Part shown: positions 23,178 to 35,518 of the stretch, piece after piece
Layout: each line of letters starts with the position of its first letter
Numbering within the stretch: position 1 is the first letter of the stretch
NCBI GenBank assembly: GCA_963576735.1
Contig: OY755176.1
Coordinates: 9,223,423-9,287,422 of the forward strand
DNA: 64,000 bases
Reading direction: 5' to 3'
Source: Bedellia somnulentella
Lineage: Eukaryota; Arthropoda; Insecta; Lepidoptera; Bedelliidae
The notes under the pieces: generated by a model
The model's database searches: none
Seen by the model: only the letters and a program-made list of their open reading frames with translations
What the model was told of the DNA's origin: nothing
Translations under genes and position numbers: made by a program

Positions 23178-24045
23178 TTATAATATACTTTGCCAGTTCC
23201 TAGAGCTATTTATTTTTGCAGGGTAAGCTCGAATGGCATTTTGAAGTACATAATACTTTATTTTTAAAACACTGACATCTTGCTGTGAACAGTTTTTCTT
23301 GCAAAGGCACTTTTTAAACCCCTGGCCGGTTCCAGTGGATTGCAAGGTGGCAACTGACCGTAGTGCAATCTCGGTACTCGGTACATCGTCTGCATCAAGA
23401 AGAACTCTTGGACACACATTAATCTGAGATCGAGCATATAATTGTTTTAATATACCATTCTTGGTACCAATCTGATAGAGTTCATCATCGGTTTTAGTCA
23501 AAACTACACCAATAATGTTACATGCATCACCTCGGAACTGCAATTCGTACTGAAGCGCCAATAGGTACAGGAGCCAACTTCTTTTCACTTAATTTCAGCA
23601 TTTTTACGGCTTGTTTGTTGTAGGTTTTTCTTAGCATTTTGACGATTATCTATTACTTTATCTTTTTTGAACATATTTGACACAAAACTTTAGATCCAAA
23701 TCCTTCATCGGTTGATTCTTCAGCAACAGCGCAAATAGCGTGGATTGTACATCCACATTCTCTACACGTATGAGCTCCTGTAGTTTCCTGTGAACAGACG
23801 CTGCATTGGAGGGTGCAATTTGGAGGTTGCGTGTTTGTTTCGGGTTGATCTAAAACGTCTTCAACATTTTGCGTGAAATCATTGGGTAATTGTAAACCAA
23901 CTTTTACTTTACATTCAAAAAGAGCCTCATACGGAGATTGCTTGATACCAGCATGAAAAGCTCTGTTTTTCATCAGTTGGACAAATCTCAAACCCTCACT
24001 CCAATGTGAATTATCATTATCTTACATCCACGTGGTCAGCATATC
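23178..24045 (-). pseudogene. Integrase-like C-terminal fragment (Ginger/KRBA2-like)
   Basis: On minus, MLTTWM, an in-frame stop, then DNDNSHWSEGLRFVQLMKN, AFHAGIKQSPYEALF and a Cys-rich zinc-binding tail (CSVCSQETTGAHTCRECGC...CAVAEE) end at 23653. A second open piece (23178-23588) contains CNIIGVVLTKTDDELYQIG and GTGQGFKKCLCKKNC. This order, a 'GIKQSPYEALF' block followed by Cys clusters, is typical of transposon-derived integrases of the Ginger/KRAB-A-domain-2-like group. The catalytic DDE region is not present. The two pieces are in different frames, so it is not a working gene. Confidence 0.6.
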
Positions 24046-24370
24046 GCGCCGGATCAGGCGAAGCAATACCCTTCCCTCGTCCCACTGTCCCCGCATACCC
24101 ACCAATATCTTAAATGTTTTACATTTCCGATTGCTATTTAGGAAATGTATAGATTTCCTAGGAAATGTGTAATGTGTAAGTATAATATAATTTATTTCAC
24201 ACATTTCCGTGCGATTTTAGGAATTACATACATTTACTAGGAATTGTATACAATGACGGATTACATACTTTTCCGTTAACATATACATATATTTGAATCA
24301 ATTTTGTATTTGCTTATAGATTTTGTCAAAAAATTTAAAACTGTTGTTTTGATTTAACAATAAATTTTAC

Positions 24371-24790
24371 TTACTTACTTACTTGTACTCGAGCCCATTA
24401 TTCCTATTGGGGTAGGCAGATACTATCCATCGACACTTAGTACGATCTTGACAAACCTCTCTTTCTCCCCTTACATTAATTATTCTTCTCATACATGCTC
24501 TTTTATTCTTCTCACTTCGGACCCCCGCCTTTATAAGAACGTTTTCTATCTGGTCAAGAAACGTTTTACGAGGCCGTCCTTTACTAACAATCCCATCCAC
24601 ATTGGCTCTATATATCTCTTTCGCTACTTTATTTTCATCCAACCTCTGTATGTGCCCAAACCACCTCAACATTCCTTTTTCTATCTTGCATACTACGTCA
24701 TCATCATACGAAATACTCAACAGATATAGAGGAAGACAGATATATTTGTCTTCTATGAGAAACCAGTTACCCCCAACATGTGACACTAAA
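24371..24790 (-). pseudogene. LINE C protein C-terminus and 3' end
   Basis: A minus open frame of ~100 recognisable residues: KIEKGMLRWFGHIQRL, KEIYRANVDGIVSKGRPRKT, CMRRIINVRGEREVCQDRTK, then VSAYPN. This is the tail of an endonuclease-reverse transcriptase with the usual C-terminal RGRPR motif. The 3' module (CTGCCTACCCCAATAGGAAT) follows. It is truncated 5' of the polymerase. Confidence 0.8.
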
Positions 24791-25930
24791 CGTCTGAACT
24801 CTTTACGCGTCTAATTATCTTATTAAAACAAAGAAGTCGTGACTCCGCGCTCACGGTTAGTATTAAAACGCGCAATATGTTACTCGCTTCCAAATCCCAA
24901 AACAACTTCCCCGAGTTTTGATAGCCGAATACCTAATTAGTGTTGAAGTTTGACGGGAGTTGCTAAATTATGTATGTATTAATTGTTGAGATGCGCTGTA
25001 TTGTCTTTTGTAGGAAATGTTGCCTGACATGATTTGCATAGTAAGAATGTATACTTGGAGATAAATTACTTATGTGTATCACCCATATGACTATGTATGA
25101 CTTATACTAATTTATTGATAGTGGTTCTTTTTGACAAAGTACTAGTTTAGTCTATTTTCCAAGTATCAATATTGAGATTATTTACATTTCTCGAAGTGTC
25201 GGTTTGAGTTAAGGAAATGAAATCATGAGGTGTAAAAAATTTGGTCTAATATTAAGTTAAAAATTAAATAGCTGATTTATTGCTACGTCACAGGGAAACC
25301 TACTGCACCAAAATCAACTCATTGGAAACTACATAATTTTGTGAAATAAATGCCTTTTTGATATATAGTTTACCCAGCATATTTTCACAGTTATCAGCCA
25401 TTCCTAAAATCACATTTCTATAAAAGTGACATAGACTTTAATTCAATCAAATCCCAAATCTCTGCAAATCTGAATACAAATTGATATCAAGTTTAACATC
25501 ATCTAAAGCGTATCCCACACGGATTTAAACAAGAAAAACCCTATTTACGACGAAATGGGGAGATTTACCCCAAATCGAATTTCGTTTCCTATTCACGAAT
25601 GGCCTTAATTTAACGGACGAATTTGTCTAATTCAAATTCTTGTGCTTGTGACAAATGTTTTGATTTTTATCCTGAGACATTTCGCCTATTTGAGCTACTT
25701 TAAATAAAGAACAGTAAAGTTGTGAGTGAGAAAGGAAGTATAATTTGAAATATGGACTATATTAGTTCTTGGTGCAATCCTAACATTTCTGGTTTATATT
25801 ATAGTATATTAGTAAAATATATATTTTGCAAATTTACTAAAAAAAAAAGGTTTGTTGTCACAACTTTTGAAAGAAATTGTACCCGATCCCCATCTTTGAA
25901 GAAATATGTTTTGTATTTTTAAATTAACTT
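24791..25930. other. No gene recognised
   Basis: AT-rich sequence with no repeat family or coding signal that I can support. Confidence 0.5.
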
Positions 25931-26259
25931 AGGTGTATGCTGGTGATTTTAATGAAATCAATAAAAATAAATGGATTCGTACAAAAAGCTATTTTCAAAG
26001 ACCACAACCCATTAGAATAGTTAACAAATTCATAGAAAAGCCGTTTCGTTCAACATTTCTGCCCAGTAATAGAGAATCGAAACAGCGTATTACTGCACTT
26101 ACCGAGATGAAATTTCAGAGGAATAGCGATGAGATTGTAAAGGGAATTGATGTGGTTGGGGCAATAAATAAACTGGCCCCCGAGCGTCAGATGTTGGGCG
26201 GGATGCGACCTCAAATTGATATCGACCTATCATTATCGTCGTTAACTGTCACTCCATAA
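25931..26259 (+). CDS. Unrecognised open frame, possible terminal exon
   Basis: An open frame of 108 codons ends at TAA. It is preceded by a pyrimidine-rich tract and AG (TTTTTAAATTAACTTAG at 25914-25930), so it could be a last exon entered at 25931. The protein is basic in its first half (KWIRTKSYFQRPQPIRIVNK) and ends ...RPQIDIDLSLSSLTVTP. I recognise no domain, and no partner exon was found. Composition is less AT-rich than its flanks. A chance open frame is possible. Confidence 0.3.
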
Positions 26260-26262
26260 TGT

Positions 26263-27294
26263 TATGAAAAATATCACCTCATCCGTTCACTTTTATAACT
26301 TTAATATAAAAAAGAGATTGCTAACAAAAGGAAACCTATATACGACTAAACATTCCTTGTAGCGTTCTTTCAATATGTGCATACATTTCCATTTTTATCG
26401 GATATTGCCAATTGGATACAATGCCCGCACAATTCGATTCTCATCCGAATCAATTATCTTCAGTGAGTTAACGTCTGATACAGCCTGGAAAAGAAATCCC
26501 TTTACTGTGTATTCTCAGCACCTCCAGGAAACAAAATGACGTTTATTACATTTATATATTCTGTACACGAAATTTTTATTCAACATACAAACGTTTCTGA
26601 AAGCGTACAATAAATTTCCTTAACTCGAATTTGTCATGTCACATTATCGTTGCCTTCACAAGGATGACAAAATACGCGTAATTCAATGTTAACCCTACAA
26701 ACGGCACGCACAGCGTACGCGACCCGACCGCGAATAAAAAATTGCGTCCAAACTACATGGCAATATTCCTGACAGTGTTATTGCCATTCAGCGGCCGCGT
26801 ACATTACTCCAGCGATTCAAAGTCACTGTGATGAAAAAATAGATAAGATAACGTGACAAATGGCTGGCTGTCACTTATCCTTTTGCATTCGTGTTTTAAA
26901 CGTTTTATTAAAGGGTTTTTAGCCTTTGTTAAACATTGTGAGATGGTTCTTGCGATATTTTGGTGATTTAACGAAACGAAGCGGCGCGGGAATTCCATTT
27001 GCAATTTACGAAACATTTATATGGGCTAAACGATACACGCTAAACGGCTACTATCGACATTTCAGAATCGGACGTCCTCAGAGAATTAATTTCCGATCGG
27101 GCGATGATAATGAACCGTCACAGGCGTCATTTGCATCGGTATCGCACGCCATTTACCCGGGTTATGCGTATTGCACTCGGTGACTGAACACTGCTTTGTT
27201 GACAACACTGGATTCCAATGATTGTATTTAATTGTTTTGACAACAATTAAACAAATGTATTGGAATAAAATGCGATTGCTCATTTGGACATACA
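26263..27294. other. No gene recognised; balanced-GC stretch
   Basis: 26690-27190 is more GC-balanced than average and has overlapping open frames on both strands (26804-27016 minus, 26926-27183 plus) without family resemblance. It could be host noncoding or UTR sequence. Confidence 0.45.
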
Positions 27295-27515
27295 TACATA
27301 ATACTCACGGCTTTAAATCCCAAAAAGGGGTAGCAGAGGTTCAGAAAAAAAAAATCAGCTACACATAACAAATACTCACGGCAATAAATCCGAAAAAGGG
27401 GTAGCCAGGATCTAGAATCTCCTCAGCCACATTTGGAAGTTGATAGGGAATACGATGGTAGAAATACAGTATCGTTGGTTGTGGGTCTCCAACCGCATCT
27501 CCCAAAACCGACACA
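27295..27515 (-). mobile_element. SINE B with duplicated tail
   Basis: The tail end (ACTCACGGCTTTAAATCCC and ACTCACGGCAATAAATCC) occurs twice, at 27303 and 27372. One body runs to TGGGTCTCCAACCGCATCTC. The 5' head is missing. Confidence 0.7.
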
Positions 27516-27717
27516 AGTTTAAATAAATGACGTATAGAAAAAGTTTAAAAAACTATTGGATCATTTAAGAAACAATATAAAATAATACTTTTCAATGAAC
27601 AGAAAAGTCAAAAATAGAAACATACTCGGAGACATTACTTTTAATGTGTATCCTAACACACCAAAATTATATACAACACACACACATATATGTAACACAC
27701 TCACATATATATGTATA

Positions 27718-29019
27718 CGAGGAGCATGCCACTAGAAGTTAGATACTCTTTTCTCATTAAATTGACACTGGCAAGACACCATCTAATAGGCTGGTTTTTT
27801 ATTGACATATTTGAATATCGAACACACTTCTTTTATTTATTTTTCATTTGAATGAGCATCATTTTTCCGTGAATCTGGCGGGAATTCACTTGCAACAATG
27901 GAGCTCAGTCGACGTGATTTTCGCGCTATGATTTATTATAACTTCAAAAAAGGTTTAAAGCCTCAAGAATGTTTTGAACTTTTGGCTTCTACTTTTGGTG
28001 AGTCTGCTTGTTCCCGAGCAACAGTATTCAATTGGTTTGCTTGATTGAAAAGAAGAAGGGGATGTCTCGAAGATGAAGCGAAGACAGGACGGGCGCCAAC
28101 CGCGGTCACGCAAGAAAACGTTCTTGCAGTCGAAAAATTTATTCGCGAAAACAGACGAATTATATACGTAGAGCTAGAGCGAGAACTAGTAATTGGATCA
28201 GCAGCAATGCAAACCATAATTCACGGCCACCTTTCTCTCCGTAAACGTTGTTCGAGATGGTTGCCGCACAAACTTACCGATAAGCAGAAAGACCGCCGGG
28301 TGGATTGGTGCCTATTCATGATAGATAAATTCAACGGAGACGAGAAAAAAAAGTATATGATATACTGACTGGTGACGAAACATGGCTATATAACTATGAT
28401 CCCGAATCAAAGCGACAGTGGACTGTATGGTGCTTTGAAGATGAGCCAACTCCAACGAAATGTCGCCGTCCACGAAGCACACAGAAACAAATGGTCGCCT
28501 CGTATTTCTGCGAAACGGGTCATATTGCTACTGTTGTGCTAGAGAATGAAAGAAGGGTCAACTCTGAATGGTATTTGACAGTTTGTGCTCCAACAGTAAT
28601 ATCAGCTTGGTGTGACAAGCGACCGAACTCAGGAATCCGGCACCTTCTCTAGCACCACGACAATGTGGCGCCGCACACGTCTGCCAGAACACTAGACTTT
28701 TTCAACTCGAAAAATGTGTCAATTCTCCCTCACCCGCCATATTTCCCTGACCTAGCGCCTTGTGATTTTTCCTTGTTTCCAAAAATCTAAGAAAAACTAA
28801 AGGGGAGAGGTTTTAAAGCAAAGAAGATGCGCTGGTTGCCTATAATTTCGAGATTTCTGAGGTATCTAAAGAAGAGTGGTCACAGATATTTTCCAATTTG
28901 TTCAGACGTATTGAAAAGTTTATACGTGCTCAGGGTGAATACTTTGAAAAGATCGATACTTGTAATAAAGAGAAAATTTTATAATTTTTGAGAACTACTT
29001 TTTTTTGGCATGCCCCTCG
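27718..29019 (+). mobile_element. Mariner transposon, full length, inactive
   Basis: 1302 bases between TA dinucleotides (27716-27717 and 29020-29021). Inverted ends CGAGGAGCATGCCA and, on minus, CGAGGGGCATGCCA. Length and TA target fit mariner. The transposase between them is broken. Confidence 0.85.
27898..28984 (+). pseudogene. Mariner DD34D transposase, degenerate
   Basis: Starts MELSRRDFRAMIYYNFKKGL at ATG 27898, the N-terminal helix-turn-helix of mariner transposases. An in-frame TGA follows NWFA. The catalytic domain keeps all three acidic residues: TGDETWLY, HHDNVAPHTS and PYFPDLAPCDF, with 34 residues between the second and third, so DD34D. TAG precedes HHDN, another stop follows the third motif, and frameshifts occur around 28350 and 28800. 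The end resembles other mariners (GEYFEKI). It is not functional. Confidence 0.88.
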
Positions 29020-29099
29020 TATATTATGAATAGTATTACAAAATATATGTAATTAAGTATTTTATTTTATTCCCTATTCAGAATATTTTGTTGCATTTG

Positions 29100-29340
29100 C
29101 GTTTGTTATATTTTATTGTTTTATTTCTTTTTTTTTCTTATGTATGCTTGTTTAGTCTAAGCGCTTGACAAACACAGGCTGCACTAGAATATCAGCGTTG
29201 TGGCAGCGGCCTAACAAGCCCCGTCGTAACATTAAGCTGAAGTGTACGCCAATTCATTTCCACTTATTGTTATTAGCTATAAGATCTGATTGTTTTGTTT
29301 TGTTTTCATATGTGATTTGTGGTAACGAATAAATTTTTCA
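29100..29340 (+). mobile_element. Possible LINE 3' UTR
   Basis: CACTAGAATATCAGCGTTGT followed by a T-rich stretch and GTAACGAATAAATTTTTC resembles the LINE tails at 49742-49910. No coding part is attached. Confidence 0.35.
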
Positions 29341-29492
29341 ATCCATTTCAAAAATATACGTGTATGCGATATATAAAACAACATAAATTTTAGATAAAAT
29401 TCGTAACTGTTCATAAACGATTTTAGCTGTTAAATTTCAGTTAAATTATTCTAAGTTTATGAATATAATTCAGAAAAAAAGTATTCGAAACA

Positions 29493-29857
29493 TAAACATA
29501 ACATAACATAAACGTTCACGCCGAATATCCCCGAAGGGGTTGGCAGAGGTACTAATACTTCTGAACATCACGTGACTTTGTCACCTGGTGTTCAGAGTAC
29601 CCACGTTTTGCATGGACAGTGTACTCACGTGATAGGGGGCAGGCCTATCGCCGTTTTGTACGAATACACTGTCACATGACTAAGTACAACTCAGCCATGT
29701 GGGTTTCCTCACGATGTTTTCCCTCACCGTTAACAACCATGATAAATTAACCACACTTATGTCTTTAGAAAAGACAAATTGGTGTAGGCTCGACCCAGGA
29801 TTTGAACACTAGTCGTTTGCACGATAACCGAGTGTTCTACCCACTGGGCTATCACGG
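29493..29857 (-). mobile_element. SINE A, full length, TSD-flanked
   Basis: An 11-bp duplication TATTCGAAACA lies at 29482-29492 and 29858-29868. The A box (GATAGCCCAGTGGGTAGA) and B box (GTGTTCAAATCCTGGG) are on minus, with the CCCCTTCGGGG stem-loop near the 3' end and a TTATG tail. Confidence 0.88.
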
Positions 29858-29868
29858 TATTCGAAACA

Positions 29869-31458
29869 GTTATTGATTTTTTTAAACAAACACATTGAGC
29901 TGGTATTTGGTTTTATACAAGCAATAAAATCATTTAGATTATAGCATCTCTCCAAATGCAAAAAAAATATGATACGTTTTCATATTTATGACTACCAGCC
30001 AATATCCACTTTTGGAACCAAAGTCAAGTTCTTTTGTGAGCGTTATCGTCATACCGGTTTCATCTTGTTAAGTTGTGGATATAAAAACTGGCTTTTTCAG
30101 CATTGGTTAATTGTTTATGATCATCATCATGAACAGCCTGTAGAAATACATTTTGCCGATAAAAAAAATATGTATTTTTCTTTCTGATTATGTAGAATAC
30201 GGGTGAGAAATCTTTCATGTGCAAATAAGACTCGGACTTATCCAGTTTTTTTTAATACAATGGTTACCACTCCGGAATACCAGCAATAACAGCAAAACAG
30301 TTATTGTATTGCCATGCGAATCTCCTATTATGATTTTATGGATTCAATAACTGGACATGAAATGTGCAATCGTTAATTGCATGTTTGGATCGTTCGGTCA
30401 TGCAGGACAATATGGCAAAAATATTGAGTATTTTTAATCGTATGTAGTATAAGTACTTTCAAACATTTCACACACTACAAAAATTTCGCTCTTATATCTT
30501 TGTGGCATTCATGTAATTTTTTTTAATCCATACATTTAACCCTTAACAACCCACAAGAGTGTCTTTCGGACAGAATTTTGCGTTTATGCTGTCATAAAAA
30601 CTAAAGTATTTATTTTTATGAATTGGAATTTTATCTAATTTATTGTCAATGTTTTACGAATCTAATTGTGAAATGAAAATATTTGTAACGTGAACAATTT
30701 ATTAGTTTTTGTTAATAATCTAAAAAAGTACTTCATCAATGTGTTCAACAGACACGCTAACATTTAGTTTGAATCAAGTGTGGAGTTAGATAGTTTTTAT
30801 TTAGGTTTACTTATAATCTAATGGTGTCAGGTAGGCGGTAGCGAAAAAAGATGGGCTTAAAGATTTACAAAATCGATGGAAACCAATAGATAAATTTGAA
30901 AAACAAGCACTTCTATGAGGATATCATTTCTTTTATTGACCATAGGCATCAATAAACATGGAGGTGTTGATTTTAGAGAAGATTGGGACCTTATCTTTGG
31001 CAATCCAATATTCCGAGCTACCATGAAAACAAATAGGTTTTCTTCTTTATTATGATTCTTAAGATTCGATGACAAAAATACTTCCTCCTCACGTAAACAT
31101 ACATCCCTGGGAAAATCAAAAGATAAACTAGCACCTATTAGAGAATTATGGGAGCTTTTACCTTTTCAACGATAAGTATCATCTAAACAATTCTTACCCA
31201 GCAAACCTGATCAGTATGGTATGAAAATTTGGTGAATCGGTGACCGCAAAACATGTCACCATTTTGTCGTTTGGTATACTATATCTTAGAAATAAAGGAC
31301 CAAACAGGGCGTTAAATATAGTGTACAATGTAGTCAACCAGATATGTGAACCATAATTCCGAAGTGACAGAAATGTTACTTTGGATAATTATTTTACCAG
31401 AACTGACGTTGCGAAATCTTTGGCCCAAATTTGGGTTAGAACGCACGTAAAAAAACTA
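29869..31458. other. No gene recognised
   Basis: AT-rich with scattered short open frames (for example 29969-30187) that resemble nothing known to me. Confidence 0.5.
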
Positions 31459-31636
31459 GCTATGTAGTGTCGGCTTAGAATAGCACTACCCCATTTCTTC
31501 CAGTGGGTGTACGTAAGAGGCGACTAACGGTATTGGGGCTTCAAAGGGATTTTCGGGCGATGTGGTTGGAGACCCATCACCAACAACTTTTATTTCTCCA
31601 TCTTTTCCCCACGCAACTTCCAAAAGTGGCTGAGGA
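31459..31636 (+). mobile_element. SINE B head, joined to a LINE
   Basis: Runs from GCTATGTAGTGTCGGCTTAG to AAAAGTGGCTGAGGAA, then passes directly into LINE coding sequence. The SINE B tail is missing. Confidence 0.8.
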
Positions 31637-33300
31637 AGTCGCAGAGGAAGCTTTTAGAGATAAAAACATTTGTCTAGCAAGCTTCCTTGATACCGAAGGA
31701 GCCTTTGATTAAACAAACTTTGATAGCATTCACGAAGCCTTAAATAGGCACAAAGTCCCTACAATGCTATCAACCTGGGTTAAAAACATGCTTAAAAGGC
31801 GAGTAATAGTGTCAGAAGACCAAACTAAAATACAAGTAGTGAAAAGCAGGGCGGCGTTTTGTCTCCGTTACTCTGGAACCTAGTAGCGAACGACCTCATC
31901 TATGAACTCATTAGTAGACACTTCTACACAATAGGATACGCTGATGATATTACTATTCTAATAACTGGTAAATATGCAAGTTTAGTCTGTGACGTCACGC
32001 AATCAGCCTTACGAATAGTAGAGAGGTGGTGCATAAGACACGGGCTGACAGTGAATCCGGACAAACCAGAACTGGTAAAGTGTACCAACAAACGAAAACT
32101 AGACAATTACCATTTGCCAAAGCTTTTCAAGAAACTAACGCTCTCATCGACCGTAAAATACCTGGGGGTAATTATCGATAGCATATTAAGTTGGAACTGC
32201 CACATAGAGAGCAAACTCAAGAAGGCTAGCATAGCATTCTGGCAATGCAGAATCATGATAGGAAAACGATGGGGTCTAAACCCAAAAATAATCATATGGC
32301 TGTATACAGCTGTAATACGACCAATACTCTGCTATGGCGCTGTTGCCTGGTGGCAAAGCTCAGAGCTAAGCACAGTGCAAAGCAAACTACAAAGCTTTCA
32401 AAGACTGGTGTGCAGAGCGGCTACGGGATGTATGAGAACCGCCCCACCGCCGCCCTTGAAAAAATGCTAAATTTGACACCAGTACACCTGTTTATCAAAC
32501 AAGAAGCTGCTGCCTCAGCTGTGAGACTAAATGCAAACAAGCTATGGAAAACCAAAAAAGTACCTCACGCCAAAATTCTAAGCAGGATGGTGAACGACAG
32601 GATTCCCAAACTATTTCTCTTCGACAAGAAATACAAAATACAACTGTCGGAAATTCCGAACGAGGGCCTGAATGAGAGGGAAGTGAGGATATTCACAGAC
32701 GGCTCAAAAACTAAATCTGGTACAGGAGCGGATGTATTCTCCGAAGACCTGCAGATAAAAATAACTAAACCAATGGGTACCTGGAATTCGATATTTCAGG
32801 CAGAATGCCTTGCCTAATGAGCCACGAGTGCAAATCAGGGCTCATATATGAATGTCACAAAGCCCTAACGGCGATAGGGCAAATCATTGATACTACCATT
32901 CAATGGATAAAAGGACACAGCGGATCACGCGGCAATGATGCAGCAGACGAATTGGCCAGAAGAGGATCGGGTACCCCATTCACAGGTCTAAAACCATGTC
33001 TGCCTCTACCAAACGATCAGTTAAAAACAATAGTCCGTAAGGCTATACAAGGTAAGTGGGATGCATGCTGGTCCTTGGAGAGCGGCTGTAAACAAGCCAA
33101 AACAGCTCTACTCAGGATCAACAAGCAACTTACTAATAAACTATTTAAACTTAACAAATACCAAATTAGCTGGATTACAGCTTTTAACACACACTTGTTT
33201 ACCTTGGGTGTTACAGATAGCCCTCTGTGCAGAGCATGCATGAAAAAGGAAGATACAGCTGCGCACGTGCTCCTCGAGTGTACAGGTTCAGTTCAATTTC
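31637..33300 (+). pseudogene. I-group-like LINE: reverse transcriptase plus RNase H
   Basis: 5'-truncated polyprotein in three frames. The polymerase begins within motif A (FLDTEGAFD, then an in-frame stop near 31709) and has SPLLWNLVANDL, the catalytic IGYADDITI at about 31933-31960, NPDKPELVKCT and VKYLGVIIDS. Frame changes occur near 32440 and 32810. RNase H follows with its acidic residues visible: IFTDGSKTKSGTGA, FQAECLA and NDAADELARRGSG. A C-terminal CRACMKKEDTAAHVLLEC is a CCHC-type cluster. RT plus RNase H suggests the I or LOA group. No endonuclease domain is present. Confidence 0.85.
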
Positions 33301-33436
33301 TACATAGTTCAGTATTCATTTTAAATTTACATTTATTTAAATTATGATTTGTTCGTGATGAACCTTTTGGTATTCTTATTTTACTCTAAATATATATATT
33401 GAAACACATCGTCAAATAGAATCAAATAGAAAATGT

Positions 33437-33612
33437 GCTCATAAAGGCAGGTGTCCGAAGTATGAAGAATAAACGAGCATGAATGAAAAGATTGATGGAT
33501 GTAAACGAAGCCAGAGAGGTTTTCCAGGATCGTACAAAGTTGCGATCGATAGTCTCTGCCTACCCCAATGGGAACTAACAGCGTGAGAATATGTATGTAT
33601 GTAGGTATGTAC
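33437..33612 (+). mobile_element. LINE C 3' end
   Basis: Contains GTGTCCGAAGTATGAAGAAT, AAGCCAGAGAGGTTTTCCAG and the 3' module TCTCTGCCTACCCCAATGGG...GCGTGAGAATATGTATG. Confidence 0.85.
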
Positions 33613-33635
33613 GTATCGACAAAGATACTATTTTT

Positions 33636-33845
33636 AGTAGCCTATCGTGTCCCACTGCTGAGCAAAGGTCTCTCTGGATTTTCCACTCATCCCTGTCTTG
33701 GGCCTACTCTCTCCAGTCTTTACTAAAGGTGTCCAGGTCGTACCGCCATCTCCTTCTTGGTCTGCCTCTGTGCCGACGGCCGTTGCTGGGAACCCATGCG
33801 GTAACAAAGGCACATCCCCAAAAAATCTTTCTTAAACTCCTAAAT
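33636..33845 (-). pseudogene. C-terminal fragment of another LINE protein
   Basis: Minus frame reads AWVPSNGRRHRGRPRRRW then YDLDTFSKDWRE, one TAG, and AQDRDEWKIQRDLC. The RGRPRRRW motif and the trailing WK...R are typical C-termini of endonuclease-reverse transcriptases. It differs in sequence from LINE C. Confidence 0.65.
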
Positions 33846-33924
33846 GGGTTAGTGCTGTTTTAGGCCTCCACTACAGTGCTCAGTATTTATGAAGAGCTCA
33901 GTGATGAGTATTTTCAATTGATCA

Positions 33925-34165
33925 GTTGGAGCGTTTGACTCAAGAGCTAGAATCGGGTTCGACTCCCGGGGGGTAAACTATCAAATTCAATTTGTGAGAT
34001 CGAACTAAGTTTGGTAGGATATCCTAAGCTGAAGGGCACGTCAATCCGTCTTGATTTCGACTACTAAACAACATGGTCGCAGAGGTTAATGTTTGCCATT
34101 TCCCACTATTTTGGCGTGGTCGGACATGACCTAATTATCCTATCCGGGTAAGGCTCGAGAGTATA
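33925..34165 (+). mobile_element. tRNA-like SINE of a separate family
   Basis: GATCAGTTGGAGCGTTTGAC resembles an A box and TCGGGTTCGACTCCCG is a good B box. The body is unlike SINE A or B and occurs once here. Confidence 0.5.
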
Positions 34166-34208
34166 TACCATGATACTATGATGATTGATGATAATAAGTT
34201 GTGGAGTT

Positions 34209-34330
34209 ATATACATACATACATACATATACTCACGGCTATTAATCCCTAGACGGGGTAGTCAGAGCTAAGGAATTAGAAATTCCTCAGCCACTTTTAG
34301 AAAGCTGTGTGGGAAAAAGATGGTAAAATT
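34209..34330 (-). mobile_element. SINE B 3' end
   Basis: (ATAC)n followed on plus by ATACTCACGGCTATTAATCC and AATTCCTCAGCCACTTTTAG. The head is missing. Confidence 0.75.
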
Positions 34331-34967
34331 GTTTGAGGAGTTCTTTGAACAGTCATATATGACAATGCTATATAAATTTATTTTTTACCAAAATTTGGGT
34401 ACCGCTTTACTTTGAATCAGCTGATTTGGAAATCAATCTTAGAATTTGCTGACAGAATCAGTTTGAGAACAATCCACTTACTTAGCTGAACTCAGATTGA
34501 TTTACTCAAAACATGTTTAATTTGCGTGCCGTATTTATTCAGACTTTGTACAAAGAATACCAAAGAATAGGCAATTGCCATCTACCAAATAACCTTGTTC
34601 TGGTAATAGACAGATAAAAGGTCTGAAATTTGAAATTGTGAGATCCAATTGATTTTTGAAGAAATTAGAAATTGTCGAATCAACACGAAACGTTAATACT
34701 AAACTGCGCTTAATAATAAATGAGTAGCATCAACGAGTTAACCATAAAGTTGCATTATCTCTTTTTACAAAAATATTTCCATTTAAATAATTCAAATATT
34801 TTGAAGCAGTAACTTCGGTTGGACTCATTTTGAATTCATCATCATTTTGACTTCATGAGATTGCAAGAGTCTGCTAATAAATGGAGACAGAAACAAATAA
34901 CATAGTTAACTAGGCGATGAAAGGGCTTCAAATTATCTCAATATATTTTTATTCAATGAGTCAACTT

Positions 34968-35170
34968 ATGCCATCATTGGTTTTACATCACTCTATGAAG
35001 ATTCCAGTGCATGTGTAAGAGTGAACCGGGAAAACACGAACTGGTTCATAATCTCTAAGGGAATCCGACAGGGATATGAATTCATAGATGACTGCTTTGA
35101 CAGAGTTTTATGAAAGTAATTATAGGCTGAGAATGGATGGGTTCATGGTTAAATGCCTCTGACATACTCA
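34968..35170 (+). pseudogene. LINE C reverse transcriptase fragment, worn
   Basis: Reads LYEDSSACVRVNRENTNWF and SKGIRQGY, homologous to the minus-strand RT at 48671-49363 (LYEDSSACVRVNGENTDWF). Frame breaks and deletions follow. Confidence 0.7.
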
Positions 35171-35220
35171 CAAATCTTATTATCCAAAAAATATATTTAC
35201 TACAATATAATAAATAAAAG

Positions 35221-35371
35221 AATACATATACTCACGGCTATAAATCCCTAGAAGGGTAGCCAGAGCTAAGGAACTAGAAATTTCTCAGCCACTTTTGAAA
35301 AGTTGAGTGGGGAAAAGATGGCAAAATAAAGGTTTTTGGTGATGGGTCTCCAACCGCATCGCCCAAAAATC
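35221..35371 (-). mobile_element. SINE B 3' part
   Basis: ATACTCACGGCTATAAATCC to TCTCCAACCGCATCGCCC on plus, so the element is on minus and lacks its head. Confidence 0.8.
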
Positions 35372-35518
35372 AAAATAAAAGAAAAGTTAATTAATATAAT
35401 CTTTTAACAATATTTAATAGCGTAGACGCTTCCAATGATAAGTTCTACCTCCGGCGAGCATCCAAATGCACTCGGTTACCTGATTGAAATTCAATCCAAC
35501 CGACAAGCTTATTTAAAA

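Larger units (their letters stand above)
21939..24281 (-). mobile_element. Degenerate Ginger-like DNA transposon
   Basis: Termini are inverted: TGTTACCGGAAATGTATG at 21939 and, on minus, TGTTAACGGAAAAGTATG at 24281. Both ends border TATA (21935-21938 and 24282-24285), a possible 4-bp target duplication. Subterminal zones (21950-22140, 24110-24270) are packed with TAGGAAATGTATA and its reverse complement. The interior encodes the C-terminal part of an integrase-type protein on minus (23178-24045). SINE B and SINE A have inserted between left end and coding part. The DDE core seems deleted. Confidence 0.65.

Noticed and set aside
26926..27183. 85-aa frame as a gene
   Set aside because: A competing frame overlaps on the other strand and no domain or splice signal supports either.
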